Part shown: positions 1 to 12,200 of the stretch, in pieces
Position numbering within the stretch: the stretch's first letter is position 1
Layout of the letters: each line of letters opens with the position of its first letter
Origin: Amphiura filiformis
Lineage: Eukaryota > Echinodermata > Ophiuroidea > Amphilepidida > Amphiuridae
Length of the DNA stretch: 64,000 bases
Direction of reading: 5' to 3'
NCBI RefSeq assembly: GCF_039555335.1
Contig: NC_092637.1
Coordinates: 7,832,038-7,896,037 of the forward strand
Notes under the pieces: model-generated
Seen by the model: the letters and a program-made list of their open reading frames with translations, nothing else
The model's database searches: none
What the model was told of the DNA's origin: nothing
Position numbers and translations under genes: made by a program

Positions 1-200
1 GATAAAACAGAGTGCTGTTGTGTTTTATTATGAATAAAGGAAACGAGCTGACAAGCCGAAAGTAACTTGTAAATAAAATAATTTAAAAAAAAAATTTATC
101 AAAACTTATTGAAATGTAAAAATTATTTAAAAATAAATAAAATAGATCAACATAGTCTCAAAACCCTTTCTTTTTCAGAAGACATTTAGCGCAAAATAAT
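1..200 (+). other. AT-rich leader upstream of gypsy gag
   Basis: Very AT-rich leader with AATAAA-like strings near position 33, ending in a pyrimidine tract plus AG (168-178) just before the gag start codon at 201. It may hold the end of a 5' LTR cut by the window edge. I find no convincing primer-binding site and no matching direct repeat downstream, so LTR identity is unproven. A loosely similar string near 6975-7025 could be a decayed 3' counterpart. Confidence 0.3.
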
Positions 201-1551
201 ATGGAGACTACGGAAGGGGCTGTGCTTAGATCTGGGAGACAAGTAGGAACTTCAGGACCGAATAGCGATGCAGAGTCTAGCGAAGGGGCTGTGGGAGGTC
301 AGGCACTAAACCCTTCAGGAGAAACAGGAAGGGGTGAGTCCCGTCCAAAGACTCCTGGAGTCAGGGAAGAAACGGTGGAAAAATCTGTCCGCCCTAAAAG
401 CAAGGCAAATAGGGGTAGAGTTGAGCGAGAAATTCCCAAAACCCAACAAAAACAAATTGAGGATGGGGAGGAAAACTCGGATTTTGAGGATGCCAGCGAA
501 GAACATGAATGGGCTGGGGTGAAGGGAGTAATATGGCCGAAATGATCAAAGCTGTTCAAGCCATACAATGTAGCCTGACTGAGCTTCAGGAGGCCAATAA
601 AAATTCCACACGTGCCCAAACTCCGCAGACCCATCATGAGTCAGTAGCGGGCAAAGATGGTAATATCCTCTCAAGTTCTCATGCTGAGTTTACTCACCTT
701 CCATATCCCAATATCCCTTACGTTACACCAGGGAAAGCCGTGAACAAACTTAAACCGCCGGTTTATGATGGCACAACATCATGGCCTGACTATTTAATTC
801 AGTTCAACATGATATCTCAACTAAATGACTGGAGCGAAGACGAAAAATTGCTCTATCTTGGGGGAAGCCTTGGGGGCGTGGCAAGGGAAGTATTGGGAGA
901 CATTGATCCGATGCTTAGAGGTAGCTTTCTGGATTTGGTCCAATGTTTGAGTAAGCGATTTGGTCCAGAGAAACAGGAAGAGGTGTTTCGTGCCCTTCTG
1001 AAAAATAGAACGCAGGGCGTAAACGAGAACTTCCCTGATCTTGCACATTCTATAAGGCGCATGACCAAAAATGCGTACCAGGGGCTGCATACTCTATGAT
1101 TGAGATTATCGCCAAAGATCACTTTATTGATGCGCTAAGACAGCCAGAGGTCCAGAACATGGTGTATTTCAAAGAGCCTATCGATCTGGACGAGGCAGTG
1201 CGTGTTGCCATTAAGATCGCTGCTCGTAGTGAGGGCCCCCAGAACTCGGGTAGGAAGCCAGTCAGGAGTGTACAAAATAATCGTGACAGGGAGGCAAAGA
1301 AAGAGTCTGAAAATGTGATGAAGGTACTCCATGACTTGCAAAGGAAAATGGGAGGTATAGAGGCTCGCGTGAATCGGGTTGCTCAGAGGCAGATCATAGT
1401 CTGCTACAATTGTGGAAATGAGGGCCATCGCGTGAAAGACTGCCCCAAACCCATGGGACCAAAATTCTTGGGTTGCTTCATTTGTGGAAGTGCAGACCAC
1501 TGGCGAAACCGCTGTCCTCAGCTGAGGGAAAATTCAAATCAGGGAAACTAA
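201..1551 (+). pseudogene. gag: Ty3/gypsy-type gag, frameshifted
   Basis: Structural protein of an LTR retrotransposon, which packages element RNA in cytoplasmic particles. The reading frame is spread over three frames: 201 to about 530, about 515 to 1090, and about 1085 to 1551. The first part is polar and charged. The second has capsid-like sequence (a YDG..SWPDYLIQF segment and an RFGPEKQEE segment). The last ends in two CCHC zinc knuckles (CYNCGNEGHRVKDC at about 1402-1443 and CFICGSADHWRNRC at about 1474-1515), which bind nucleic acid. Two frameshifts, near 520 and 1088, break the frame, so this copy is dead. The frame ends at TAA 1549-1551, directly after a slippery heptamer. The zinc knuckles and the downstream pro-pol make the family call firm; the clade is not assigned. 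Confidence 0.85.
1542..1548 (+). promoter_or_regulatory. -1 ribosomal frameshift site, GGGAAAC
   Basis: The heptamer GGGAAAC lies in the X XXY YYZ register of the gag frame (GGA 1543-1545, AAC 1546-1548) and is followed at once by the gag stop TAA. A -1 slip leads exactly into the protease frame (next codon 1548-1550). This is the canonical form of a programmed gag/pro shift. I see only a weak 4-5 bp hairpin candidate downstream (about 1556-1573), so the stimulatory structure is unproven. Confidence 0.7.
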
Positions 1552-2289
1552 GTCAGACCGTTCTCGAGGGTCAGAGCGCGGTAGTAAATGAAATCTCAGA
1601 GAGACCCATAAATTTGGACAATTTGGACATGCACAAAGATGGGGCGTATATTTCGGGTAGGGTCCATGGGGTGCCACTATCTATGCTTATCGATTCAGGA
1701 TCTTCAGTGTCCATCATTAATCCTAGTATATACGAGCAAATACCGATATCAGACCGACCAGTATTAGAACCTGTTAACGAGAAAATGGTAACAGCAAATG
1801 GAGAAGATATCTCTTGCGAAGGGAAAGGTACTTTCTCGATAGAAATAGACGATACCAGTTTCGAGCTCACAATATGGGTAGCTGGTATCGAGGTATCTGG
1901 TATAATTGGTTATGATTTCCTTTCTAGTCAAAAATGTCAGTTAGACTTTGCTAACGGTGCTTTGCTTATGGGAGAGCTCCCTGGTTCTCCATACCATGAA
2001 GAAAGCGAACAGTGTTACCGCATTGCTATCAGTCAAGATCTGACAATACCTGCGGAAAGTGAAGCTTTAGTATATGCCAATTTTGTTGAGAAACCATTAG
2101 GATTTGATGTGGGCATTGTGGAACCCGATTTCGACCTGATAGATAGATATGAAATGCTCGTAGCCAAGGCAGTGATTGCGACCAATGCCGATAGGCTAGT
2201 GTTACGGATGTTAAATCCGAACCCTGGTGAGCAGAAAATTTATAAAGGGACAGTAGTGGCCACCTGTGAACCCGTTGATGAAATTGTCC
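1548..2289 (+). pseudogene. pro: Gypsy aspartic protease and pol linker, interrupted
   Basis: Retropepsin-type aspartic protease that matures the gag-pol polyprotein. The open frame runs from before 1548 (the -1 frame relative to gag) and contains the active-site motif LIDSGSSVSII at about 1687-1719. A hydrophobic segment with GIIGYDFL follows at about 1899-1922 and resembles the second conserved protease motif. The frame stays open to 2289, where a 1,361-bp transposable element interrupts it. The open frame nominally continues to 2426, but those codons belong to the insertion. Codon phase before the insertion is the same as at its far side (3651 onward), so pro and pol were one frame before the insertion. 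Confidence 0.8.
2282..2289. repeat. 8-bp target site duplication (left), AATTGTCC
   Basis: AATTGTCC directly precedes the GC-rich terminus of the inserted element and recurs directly after its other end at 3651-3658. Confidence 0.85.
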
Positions 2290-3650
2290 CCCGGGGGGGG
2301 CACTCACATTCCCCAGCTATACGGGTATGTGCCGCGGCGACGACCCCCTTTTTCAGAGCCGCTAGCCGTTCCTTAGACCCACTAAATTCATTGATTGCCG
2401 CTCTTGAAGCCCAAAAATTTTTCTAGCCGTTCCATAGACTCTCAGATCACCGATCTCCGCTCTCATTGGCATTTTGATTGGCGTGTTTTCTGTCCTACTA
2501 TTTCGAGCCCAAAAAGCTTCAAAGGGAATTTTCCATCGATTTCTTCCCCATTGAAACACATTGTATATAGGAATTAGGTGGATTTTGGGCGGGATTATGG
2601 GCTCCTTGTACTTTGTAGTAGTGGCAACACTGGTTGGTTGATTGTAAACAGTGATTGCAGCCAGTGTTCGAATTTAGGAAAAATAAATGGTTGTCCCACG
2701 GACAACCAGATTACAATTTCTGGTTGTCTGTCTAAGTTTTTGGTTGTCCGTAGGCCTACAAATGTGACTTTTGGCTAGATTTATGGTTGTCCGGCGGACA
2801 ACCGAATCAGTATTTTTGGTTGTCCGGCGACTTTTTTAGTTGTCCCGGGCAACCGGACAACCAAAATTTCGAACGCTGATTGCAGCACTGCCGGCCGGCG
2901 AGTGCCGAGGCACTCAGCTGATAACTTTGCTGGAAATAAATGATTTTGAGATCTCTTTTGGGAATAAAATTGCCAAATATAAGGAAAAGTACCTCAAATA
3001 ATTATGTACACGTCCTTGCAGCTGGCCATAACAGTGAATTAAAAGGTAATTTACGATCTGCTGGTTCAGTGCCAATAGTGGAATGGTTGTCAAATTCTGC
3101 ATACTTCACTCAATCGTCTCATGTATGCATGACAGTTCAATGTAGCCTAAATGTTTTTCTTTAGTTACGGCACTGAAAAAATATTTTTGTGGGTTTGTTT
3201 TTATGGTGGGCTTTTAAATGCTGCTCGCTGCTGCTATAATTATCAGTAGGCTATAGGTAGGTCTGCAGGGCTAGTAATTTTGATCCGAATGCTGGTTTGC
3301 TTTGCTAAGATTTCCATCGTAGGCCACCCCATCAGACCAATTTTACATTAATGATTTTCTTGATCAAAGTGAAATCGATTCCTTCAAAAATCTGTGGCAA
3401 AAACGTAACGAAATTGAGCCCTGGTTTGGCCTGCATGGTTTAGTTCCGCGACCCCATTTTCAGATTTTGGCGGCTAATCAGTTCCCAAGACCCCCTTTTG
3501 GGCTGGTTAATTAGTTCCCAAGACCCCTTTTGGCCGGCCAATCAGTTCCCTAGACCCCCTTTTGGCCGGCCGATCAGTTCCTTAGACCTCGAGTTCGAAA
3601 CTGGCGGTGGAAAACCAAAAAAAAAAAAAAAAATTCGAGTGCCCCCCGGG
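2290..3650. mobile_element. 1.36-kb non-autonomous TIR element, CCCGGGGGG family, copy 1
   Basis: Inserted in the gypsy pro-pol frame. The left end is CCCGGGGGGGGCACTC and the right end is the inverse, GAGTGCCCCCCGGG; an 8-bp duplication AATTGTCC flanks it. Subterminal sequence contains iterated cassettes of the form AGTTCC..AGACCCCCTTTTGG (about 3438-3590) and a left-side string TACGGGTATG shared with the copy at 25604. No transposase reading frame is visible. A hAT-like MITE is nested at 2662-2878. An 8-bp duplication is compatible with hAT or P-like chemistry, but the termini do not begin with the usual CAG, so the superfamily is left open. Confidence 0.85.
2662..2878. mobile_element. 217-bp hAT-like MITE nested in the CCCGGG element
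   Basis: The termini are CAGTGTTCGAATTT and, inverted, CAGCGTTCGAAATTT. The 8-bp duplication ATTGCAGC lies at 2654-2661 and 2879-2886. Both features are typical of hAT elements. The interior consists of repeated and inverted GGTTGTCC / GGACAACC strings, which would fold into several hairpins. Confidence 0.85.
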
Positions 3651-6456
3651 AATTGTCCCCGTTTCAGAATTAAATGAATCCGTGAAATGTAATTCAGTTA
3701 AACTTGAAAATGAGACAAACAAACCAAACCTGACTGAGACTATTCCTGAACACTTGCAGACACTCTATAGTGACTCTTGCGAGGGGTTATCGGAAAGTGA
3801 GCAAGCACATTTAAAGGAGCTGTTGCTTAAAAACAGAAATTTGTTTGCCAAACACAAATATGACTTAGGTTACACTGAAGTTGTGCAACACAAAATTAAT
3901 GTGGGTGATGCCAAACCTATTAAACAGGCTCCCCGAAGACTTCCTATACATCAAAGAGAGATAGAAAGAGAACAAGTAGAAGAAATGTTGAAACATGGCA
4001 TCATAGAAGAAAGTTGTAGCCCTTGGGCCTCAAATTGCGTGTTGGTTAGGAAAAAGAGCAAGGATCCCGACAAGATAGCGTACAGATATTGTATTGATAT
4101 GCGCCAAGTAAATGCTAAAGTCGTTCCGGACTCTTTTCCTATGCCCCGCATAGATGAGACGCTCGATTGCTTATCAGGGGCGAAATATTTTTCAACTTTA
4201 GACTTACAGTCAGGTTATTGGCAGGTTGGACTAGATCCAGAGTCAAGGCCTATTACCGCATTCAATACTTCGCTGGGTTTAATGCAATTCAAGAAATTAG
4301 CGTTTGGCCTCAATTGTGCGCCAGCGACCTTCAGCCGCTTGATGGAGAAAGTGTTAAAAGGGTTACATTGGAAGACATGCCTAGTATACCTCGATGACCT
4401 AGTGGTACATGCCACTACATTCGTAGAGGCAGTAGACCGGCTAGATGTAGTCTTTCAAAGGTTAGCCTCAGCGGGTTTAAAATTAAATCCAGAGAAGTGT
4501 TGTCTATTTCAACAGAAAGTTGCTTACCTTGGTCACATGATATCGTCAGAGGGCATAGGCACAGACCCCAAGAAAGTAGAAGCCGTGGCAGATTGGCCTA
4601 CCCCTAAAAACTTAACGGAGGTTAGAAGTTTCTTGGGCACGTGCTCATATTATAGAAAGTTCATCAGAAACTTCAGTAAAATCGCCAAACCTTTACACCT
4701 CCTTACTGAGAAAAATCGTCCATATATTTGGAATGAGGAAACAGAATCAGCTTTTCAAACGCTGAAGAAAGCTTTGACTTCGAGTCCTATCTTGGCCTAC
4801 CCAAACGAGCGGGATATGTTTATATTAGATTGCGATGCATGCAATACGGGTGTGGGAGCAGTATTGTCCCAGGTGCAAGACGGACAAGAACGTGTCATAG
4901 CTTATTTCAGTAAATCTCTTAACAAACCTGAAAGACATTATTGTGTGACCAGAAAAGAATTGTTAGCGATAGTCTTGGCAGTCAAAAACTTCCATCATTA
5001 CTTGTTAGGTCAGAAATTCTTGGTCAGAACAGACCATGGTGCTCTGCGTTGGCTTATGAACTTTAAAAACCCGGAAGGGCAAGTTGCGAGATGGATAGAA
5101 ATATTAGGTACTTATCAATTTGACATAGAACACAGACCTGGACGCTACCATGGTAATGCTGATGGGCTGTCCAGACGACCATGTGAGGAAAGCGAGTGTG
5201 TTCAGTGTACAAAAATGACAAGTAATATGGAAGAAAGACAGGTGCACGTACCAGCCAAGCTGTCAAAAGTTCAAGAAAACATAGAAACAGTCAATAAGTT
5301 AACCCGTCAAAGAACCCCTGAAAACACATGGATACAAAGTTATAGTAAAGCGGAGTTGAGGGAATTGCAATTGGAAGATCCGGAAATAGGGGAAGTCCTC
5401 AGACTAGCAGAAGTAGGTGTCGCACAGTCAGCTAGTGGGCGTAAGGGCACCGGGTCTCACATTCCTTACCAGTATGGGGAATGTTGGGAAAGTCTGGTTG
5501 TACGCAGTGGGGTGTTATACCGGCGGAAGACGGATCCGTGGGGAGTTTCGCTCGTAATAGTGTTGCCGAATAAATTGCGCGAAGGCGCCTTGCAGCAATT
5601 ACACGACGCAAAGAGTGGCGGTCACTTAGGGCAAGAGAAGACATTTGCTCGTGTTCGAGAACGCTATTTCTGGGTGGGGTACTATAGGGACGTGGTGGAT
5701 TGGGTTCAGAGATGCCCTAAATGCGTGCAGAAACAAAATCCATCTGTTAACGCCAGGTCGGCCATGAAACTATCTCCCTCTAGTACCAGGATGGAACGTT
5801 TAGGTATAGATATATTGGGCCCACTTCCCGAGTCTAACCTTGGAAATCGTTATGTGTTGTGTGTTGGGGACTATTTTTCAAAATGGATCGAGTCAATTCC
5901 AATTCCGAATCAGGAGGCTAAGACGGTAGCCAATGCATTGATTAAACATGTGTTCAGTGTTTTCGGGGTTCCCAGACAAATTCATTCAGATCAGGGTCGT
6001 AACTTTGAATCGAAACTGTTTACCGAGTTATGTGAGCTGCTCGGAGTTCAGAAAAGTCGAACTACCAGCTTCCGTCCCTCAGGGAATGGATTCATAGAAC
6101 GCTGGAATAGAACATTACAACATAGTCTTAAACTATATGTGAGCAAAGATCAAAGGGACTGGGATTTACAAATTCCATACTTAATGATGGCCTATCGGTC
6201 AACCGTTCAGAGTAGTACCGGATATTCCCCCTGTGAACTGATGCTGGGTTGGAATATTCGGCTACCCATAGACATCGTATTGGGGCCAGATACGCAAGGA
6301 AGGGAGGAGGAAGTAGGGCTACACGAGTTTGTAGAAAACCAGCAAGAACGAATGCACATAGTCCACAGTGAAGCCCGTGCAAACAACTTGAAAGCTAGCC
6401 AAAAGCAAAAGCACCACTATGATCTAAGGTCTAGTGAGACAAGTTTCACTGTTTGA
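3651..6456 (+). pseudogene. pol: Gypsy reverse transcriptase-RNase H-integrase
   Basis: Pol region of the gypsy element: copies RNA to DNA, degrades the RNA strand and integrates the product. An ATG-opened frame begins at 3607, but 3607-3650 belong to the inserted element, so true pol starts at 3651. Domains in order: reverse transcriptase with the catalytic YLDD at about 4387-4398; RNase H with D (LDCDAC, about 4831), E (RKEL, about 4951) and D (RTDH, about 5026); integrase with an HHCC zinc finger (about 5599-5735) and the DDE core GID (about 5803), SDQG (about 5986) and IERW (about 6094). After KHHYDLR (about 6408-6428) the frame leaves conserved sequence and stops at 6456, so the C-terminal tail is lost. 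No env-like frame follows. The frame is intact but separated from gag-pro, so it is not expected to work. Confidence 0.9.
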
Positions 6457-8360
6457 ATGAAATTGACTCTCAGCATTAATTTTGAAATTTTTATTTGAAG
6501 CTCCAGTATTTACTTTGTGAATCTCAGTTTCTTGTCCTGTGTTCCCCAGTTGTTCTGCAGTCAGTACCGTCCCTTCAACTTCCATTTTTCTTTTGGTTCC
6601 CCTTTTGGTCAATTATCCTGATAGAAAGGAAATTCATCCTGCCGACTACGCCATTGTGACGTTGCGAAGGGCTGGGGATACTGAAAGATACAAAACGACA
6701 CGAGGGGAAGCCTAAATGACCAGATACCAAGTTTGGAGTATCACCTTAATATCCAAGAAATGGATGAGAAATCTCTACTACAGACATTACGTGCACGAGC
6801 AATTATTTGGACAGCAAAATGACTAGAAATTAACATGCTCATTATTTATAATGTAGTCGTGATCCACCGAGCATGAATAACTAATACCAATAGGCCTGTA
6901 ATCCAAGAAATTTCCTTCCTTAACACTAGCTTATGATTTTAAGCTTATTGAATGAAATGTTAAGCTTTCTGTAATAATTGATTGTAAGAAAAGCTGTGTT
7001 TATTAATAAAGAAATATGACAAGAGAGACATCATTTTTGTGTCCTTACATTTACCATGAGTATGAGGTTCTTTTCTCACTTTCAGCATACAATTCACTAC
7101 CAGAGAACATACATGTGATTTGAAAAGGTTCTCCAGTTATGGAACCACTTTGATATTTCCTATCAATATTAAATTGAAGATCATCTTGAAATTTAGTTAC
7201 AAAGACCAGACGAAGCTGTACACATATTAAAAGGGTATCCAAAATATTCAATAGGCTTTTTATGCCTCGGCCAATGCCAAAAACCTGACATTAATAAAAT
7301 AAAGGGACCTGAGTGTGACACATCATAGACTATAACAGTCTATGCACCAACGTCCAAACGCACAATTAGGATTAGGTAGCGTGTACTGTGCCGTACACCT
7401 ACAGACTTTTAGGGACCATCTCAGCAATCATGCTTCTATAGCCTAGCATTACCTAGGCTAGGGCTTAAGCTTACCTAGTCTTCGTCTTGTCTTTAATAAC
7501 ACCTTAATTACTGAGGTTCAGGACTAAGTGAAATTCCTATCATGTATATAAAAACAATGTTAATACTCATGGGGGAGCGACAACTGACAATATAGAGGGA
7601 AGGTGCGTGGGTTGACATGTCTACTCAGTTTGAGAATTTGAAGGACCTTACGCCATGCAGTAGCGTCTTTAGCCCAAACCTTTTCCAAGTAGCGCTATAG
7701 TGTCACTTCTATGCCGACTAGCATTTCCGTGCAATAAACGCCCAAAGGTTTTTATACATGTACTAAAAAGAATCCTAAGCAAAGTATCACTAAACCGTTT
7801 AAACAAGACCTAAATTAGAGATGTAATTTTGGATGTAGACATGTTCCCGACTCCACCTTTCCCCATCTGCCTGGTGCTAGCAGTCTGTTCTCGTGCGCAC
7901 TCCCAATGCAATTCAGCAACGAAATTAGTAAAATAGCAAAAAGAAATTACCCTCCCTCCCGTCGGGTCTTTTGGGCCGACCCATTCAACCACCCGAATTA
8001 ATCACATACCTGCAATTATTTACTAATCCCTGAAAATTAGACCTGTACTTTTATAAACACCAAAAAGTCCGAAAGTGAGAAACACAACTGGTCTTGATGA
8101 AGTCTACAGGACGAGTGTCCAGAAAGCGTCCAGTTTGCGTCCAGTTTTTGGACCATTTGCATAAAGCCCTGATTGGTCAGAAGTTACATGTGACCTTGAC
8201 CGTGACCAATCGGGGTCAAAGATATAATAATAAACCACGCCTCCCGACCTCTGATTATCCTTGCTGAATTGCACCAATAGAGGGCCTATTCTAGCTCCTC
8301 TCACTCCCAGATAGGTAAAGACACAGATTAATAAAAGATAAATAGCCACCTCGTTACACT
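6457..8360. other. No gene recognised; decayed element flank
   Basis: AT-rich sequence between the gypsy pol and the satellite. A short open stretch around 6640-6715 may be a remnant of the lost gypsy C-terminus, but I cannot confirm it. AATAAA-type signals occur near 7005. Around 8108-8145 a short imperfect iteration of GTCCAG occurs. I see no splice-bounded conserved exon and no RNA gene. Confidence 0.5.
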
Positions 8361-8797
8361 ATCATGGATGGAGTAAAAGAAGGCACCCTTCAAGCATTTT
8401 TGACTATTTACAAGCAAGATTAATCAAGAAAACAGCAAACAAGAAAAGCCTAAAAAAAGGGATGCTGGGTTTCATTAGTAATTTCAACTACATGGCATTG
8501 CCTACTTGACAATAGATCTGGATATATCAACATTTGTCTCAACTTTAACATTTGTCCTGTGACTAAATTAAAAACATCTGAAAGGTTGAGCAGCAAAAAC
8601 TTAGGCCCTGCCTGATTATCATATCTTAATGTTGCTATCTTCAGTAGATAGCGCGTGATTTGCACTGTACATATTGCATTAATTTGACTCAGAATTATAT
8701 TTAAACTTGAATTATTTCACTTTTAATTGGTCAAGATATGCTAAGAAAGACTGAATATCATGTAAAATGATCTTTTAAACAATTTTTGCTCCCTTAA

Positions 8798-9290
8798 GAG
8801 ATCACACCACTAAATCAGGTCCAACCCTATCTGACTGAAGAAATAACAACCAGTGTTTTTTTTCGCTGACCATACCAGGTGCATTTTAATGGGAACAAAA
8901 GTTTGAAATGAAGGCTGATGTGCCCATTTTTTGGTGATAGTTGTGCTCTTTGGATGTTTTTCGTATCATCCAAGCATAAAATAATAAAAAATATTACAAT
9001 TCTGACATTTTAGGAAGATTTTTTAGTTCCATGCACCAACTGACGTCACAGCATAGAGGCGCTGAGATGTAGGCTTTGGTATGGTTTACATCATGTTCAA
9101 TGCGCCACTGCAAAAAATCGAGCCACTCAACTACCAAAATAATGGTGGTTTCAGGGTAGAATATATCACAATCTTTTAGAAATTTTTGTTTTCAATGCCC
9201 TAGCACGTTCTAACCATGAGGAAATGACGATTTCTTAGGTACCTCTTAACACATAAAAAGAATAGGAACTTGATTTAGTGGTGTGACCCC
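8798..9290. mobile_element. TTAA-flanked TIR element in monomer 1
   Basis: The left end TTAA|GAGATCACACCACTAAATCA and the right end TGATTTAGTGGTGTGACCCC|TTAA are inverted copies of each other. TTAA duplications (8794-8797, 9291-9294) and short TIRs match piggyBac-type MITEs. The same 493-bp unit recurs in every intact monomer, so it was probably amplified as part of the satellite rather than inserted repeatedly. Confidence 0.75.
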
Positions 9291-12200
9291 TTAAGACCGA
9301 GTTCGGTTAGGCCTGGCAGTTGCAGTCAAGTCTGATTTCAATTTTGTGTGTTTTTTTTCTCAGTTGTGTGACCATCATGGTATCATGGATGGAGTAAAAG
9401 AAGGCACCCTTCAAGCATTTTTGACTATTTACAAGCAAGATTAATCAAGAAAACAGCAAACAAGAAAAGCCTAAAAAAAGGGATGCTGGGTTTCATTAGT
9501 AATTTCAACTACATGGCATTGCCTACTTGACAATAGATCTGGATATATCAACATTTGTCTCAACTTTAACATTTGTCCTGTGACTAAATTAAAAACATCT
9601 GAAAGGTTGAGCAGCAAAAACTTAGGCCCTGCCTGATTATCATATCTTAATGTTGCTATCTTCAGTAGATAGCGCGTGATTAGCAATGCACATACTGCAT
9701 TAATTTGACTCAGAAATATATTTAAACTTGATTTATTTCACTTTTAATTGGTCAAGATATGCTAAGAAAGACTGAATATCATGTAAAATGATCTTTTAAA
9801 CAATTTTTGCTCCCTTAAGAGATCACACCACTAAATCAGGTCCAACCCTATCTGACTGAAGAAATAACAACCAGTGTTTTTTTTCGCTGACCATACCAGG
9901 TGCATTTTAATGGGAACAAAAGTTTGAAATGAAGGCTGATGTGCCCATTTTTTGGTGATAGTTGTGCTCTTTGGATGTTTTTCTTATCATCCAAGCATAA
10001 AATAATAAAAATATTACAATTCTGACATTTAGGAAGATTTTTAGTTCCATGCACCAACTGACGTCACAGCATAGAGGCGCTGAGATGTAGGCTTTGGTAT
10101 GGTTTACATCATGTTCAATGCGCCACTGCAAAAAATCGAGCCACTCAACTACCAAAATAATGGTGGTTTCAGGGTAGAATATATCACATTCTTTTAGAAA
10201 TTTTTTGTTTTCAATGCCCTAGCACGTTCTAACCATGAGGAAATGACGATTTCTTAGGTACCTCTTAACACATAAAAGAATAGGAACTTGATTTAGTGGT
10301 GTGACCCCTTAAGACCGAGTTCGGTTAGGCCTGGCAGTTGCAGTCAAGTCTGATTTCAATTTTGTGTGTTTTTTTTCTCAGTTGTGTGACCATCATGGTA
10401 TCATGGATGGAGTAAAAGAAGGCACCCTTCAAGCATTTTTGACTATTTACAAGCAAGATTAATCAAGAAAACAGCAAACAAGAAAAGCCTTTAAAAAGGG
10501 ATGCTGGGTTTCATTAGTAATTTCAACTACATGGCATTGCCTACTTGACAATAGATCTGGATATATCAACATTTGTCTCAACTTTAACATTTGTCCTGTG
10601 ACTAAATTAAAAACATCTGAAAGGTTGAGCAGCAAAAACTTAGGCCCTGCCTGATTATCATATCTTAATGTTGCTATCTTCAGTAGATAGCGCGTGATTA
10701 ACAATGCACATACTGCATTAATTTGACTCAGAATTATATTTAAACTTGAATTATTTCACTTTTAATTGGTCAAGATATGCTAAGAAAGACTGAATATCAT
10801 GTAAAATGATCTTTTTAAACAATTTTTGCTCCCTTAAGAGATCACACCACTAAATCAGGTCCAACCCTATCTGACTGAAGAAATAACAACCAGTGTTTTT
10901 TTTTTTTCTGACCATACCAGGTGCATTTTAATGGGAAAAAAAGTTTGAAATGAAGGCTGATGTGCCTATTTTTGGTGATAGTTGTGCTCTTTGGATGTTT
11001 TTCTTATCATCCAAGCATAAAATAATAAAAAATATTACAATTCTGACATTTTAGGAAGATTTTTTTAGATCCATGCACCAAATGACGTCACAGCATAGAC
11101 ATGACAGAGGCGCTAATATGTAGGCTTTGGTATGGTTTACATCATGTTCAATGCACCACTGCGAAAAATCGAGCCACTCAACTACCAAAATAATGGTGGT
11201 TTAGGGTAGAATATATCACAATAGTTTAGAAAATATTTGTTTTGAATGCCCTTGCACGTTCTAACCATGAGAAAATGACGATGTCTTAGGTACCTCTTAA
11301 CACATAAAAGAATAGGAACTTGATTTAGTGGTGTGACCCCTTAAGACCGAGTTCGGTTAGGCCTGGCAGTTGCAGTAACGTCTGATTTCAATTTTGTGTT
11401 TTTTCAGTTGTGTGACCATCATGGTATCATGGATGGAGTAAAAGAAGGCACCCTTCAAGCATTTTTGACTATTTACAAGCAAGATTAATCAAGAAAACAG
11501 CAAACAAGAAAATCCTTTAAAAAGGGTTACTGGGTTTCATTAGTAATTTCAACTATACATGGCATTGCCTACTTGACAATAGATCTGGATATATAAGCAT
11601 TTGTCTCAACTTTTACATGTATCCTGTGACTAAATTAAAAACATCTGAAAGGTTGAGAAGCAAAAACTTAGGCCCTGCCTGATTATCATACCTTAATGTT
11701 GCTATCTTCAGTAGATAGCGCATGATTAGCAATGCACATACTGCATTAATTTGACTCAGAATTATATTTAAACTTGAATTATTTCACTTTTAATTGGTCA
11801 AGATATGCTAAGAAAGACTGAATATCATGTAAAATGGTCTTTTTAAACAATTTCTGCTCCCTTAAGAGATCACACCCCTAAATCAGGTCCGACCCTATCT
11901 GACTGAAGAAATAACAACCAGTGTTTTTATTCGCTGACCATACCAGGTGCATTTTAATGGGAAAAAAAGTTTGAAATGAAGGTTGATGTGTCTATTTTTG
12001 GGTGATAGTTGTACTCTTTGGATGTTTTTCTTATCATCCAAACATAAAATAATAAAAAATATTACAATTCTGACATTTTAGGAAGATTTGTTTAGTTCCA
12101 TGCACCAAATGACGTCACAGCATAGAGGCGCTGAGATGTAGGCTTTGGTATGGTTTACATCATGTTCAATGCACCAATGCGAAAAATCGAGCCACGCAAC

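Noticed and set aside
6424-6612. 62-residue minus-strand frame after the gypsy pol
   Set aside because: Polar, no motif, and it overlaps the point where pol loses conservation; probably chance or an unrelated insertion fragment.
6975-7025. 3' LTR of the gypsy element
   Set aside because: Only a loose likeness to positions 10-55 (AATAAA-bearing strings). No exact direct repeat or TG..CA ends could be shown.
8450-10704. Repeated 71-82-residue minus-strand reading frame in satellite monomers
   Set aside because: It is open only in the first three, nearly identical monomers and breaks in the others. There are no domain features; it follows the DNA repeat, not protein constraint.
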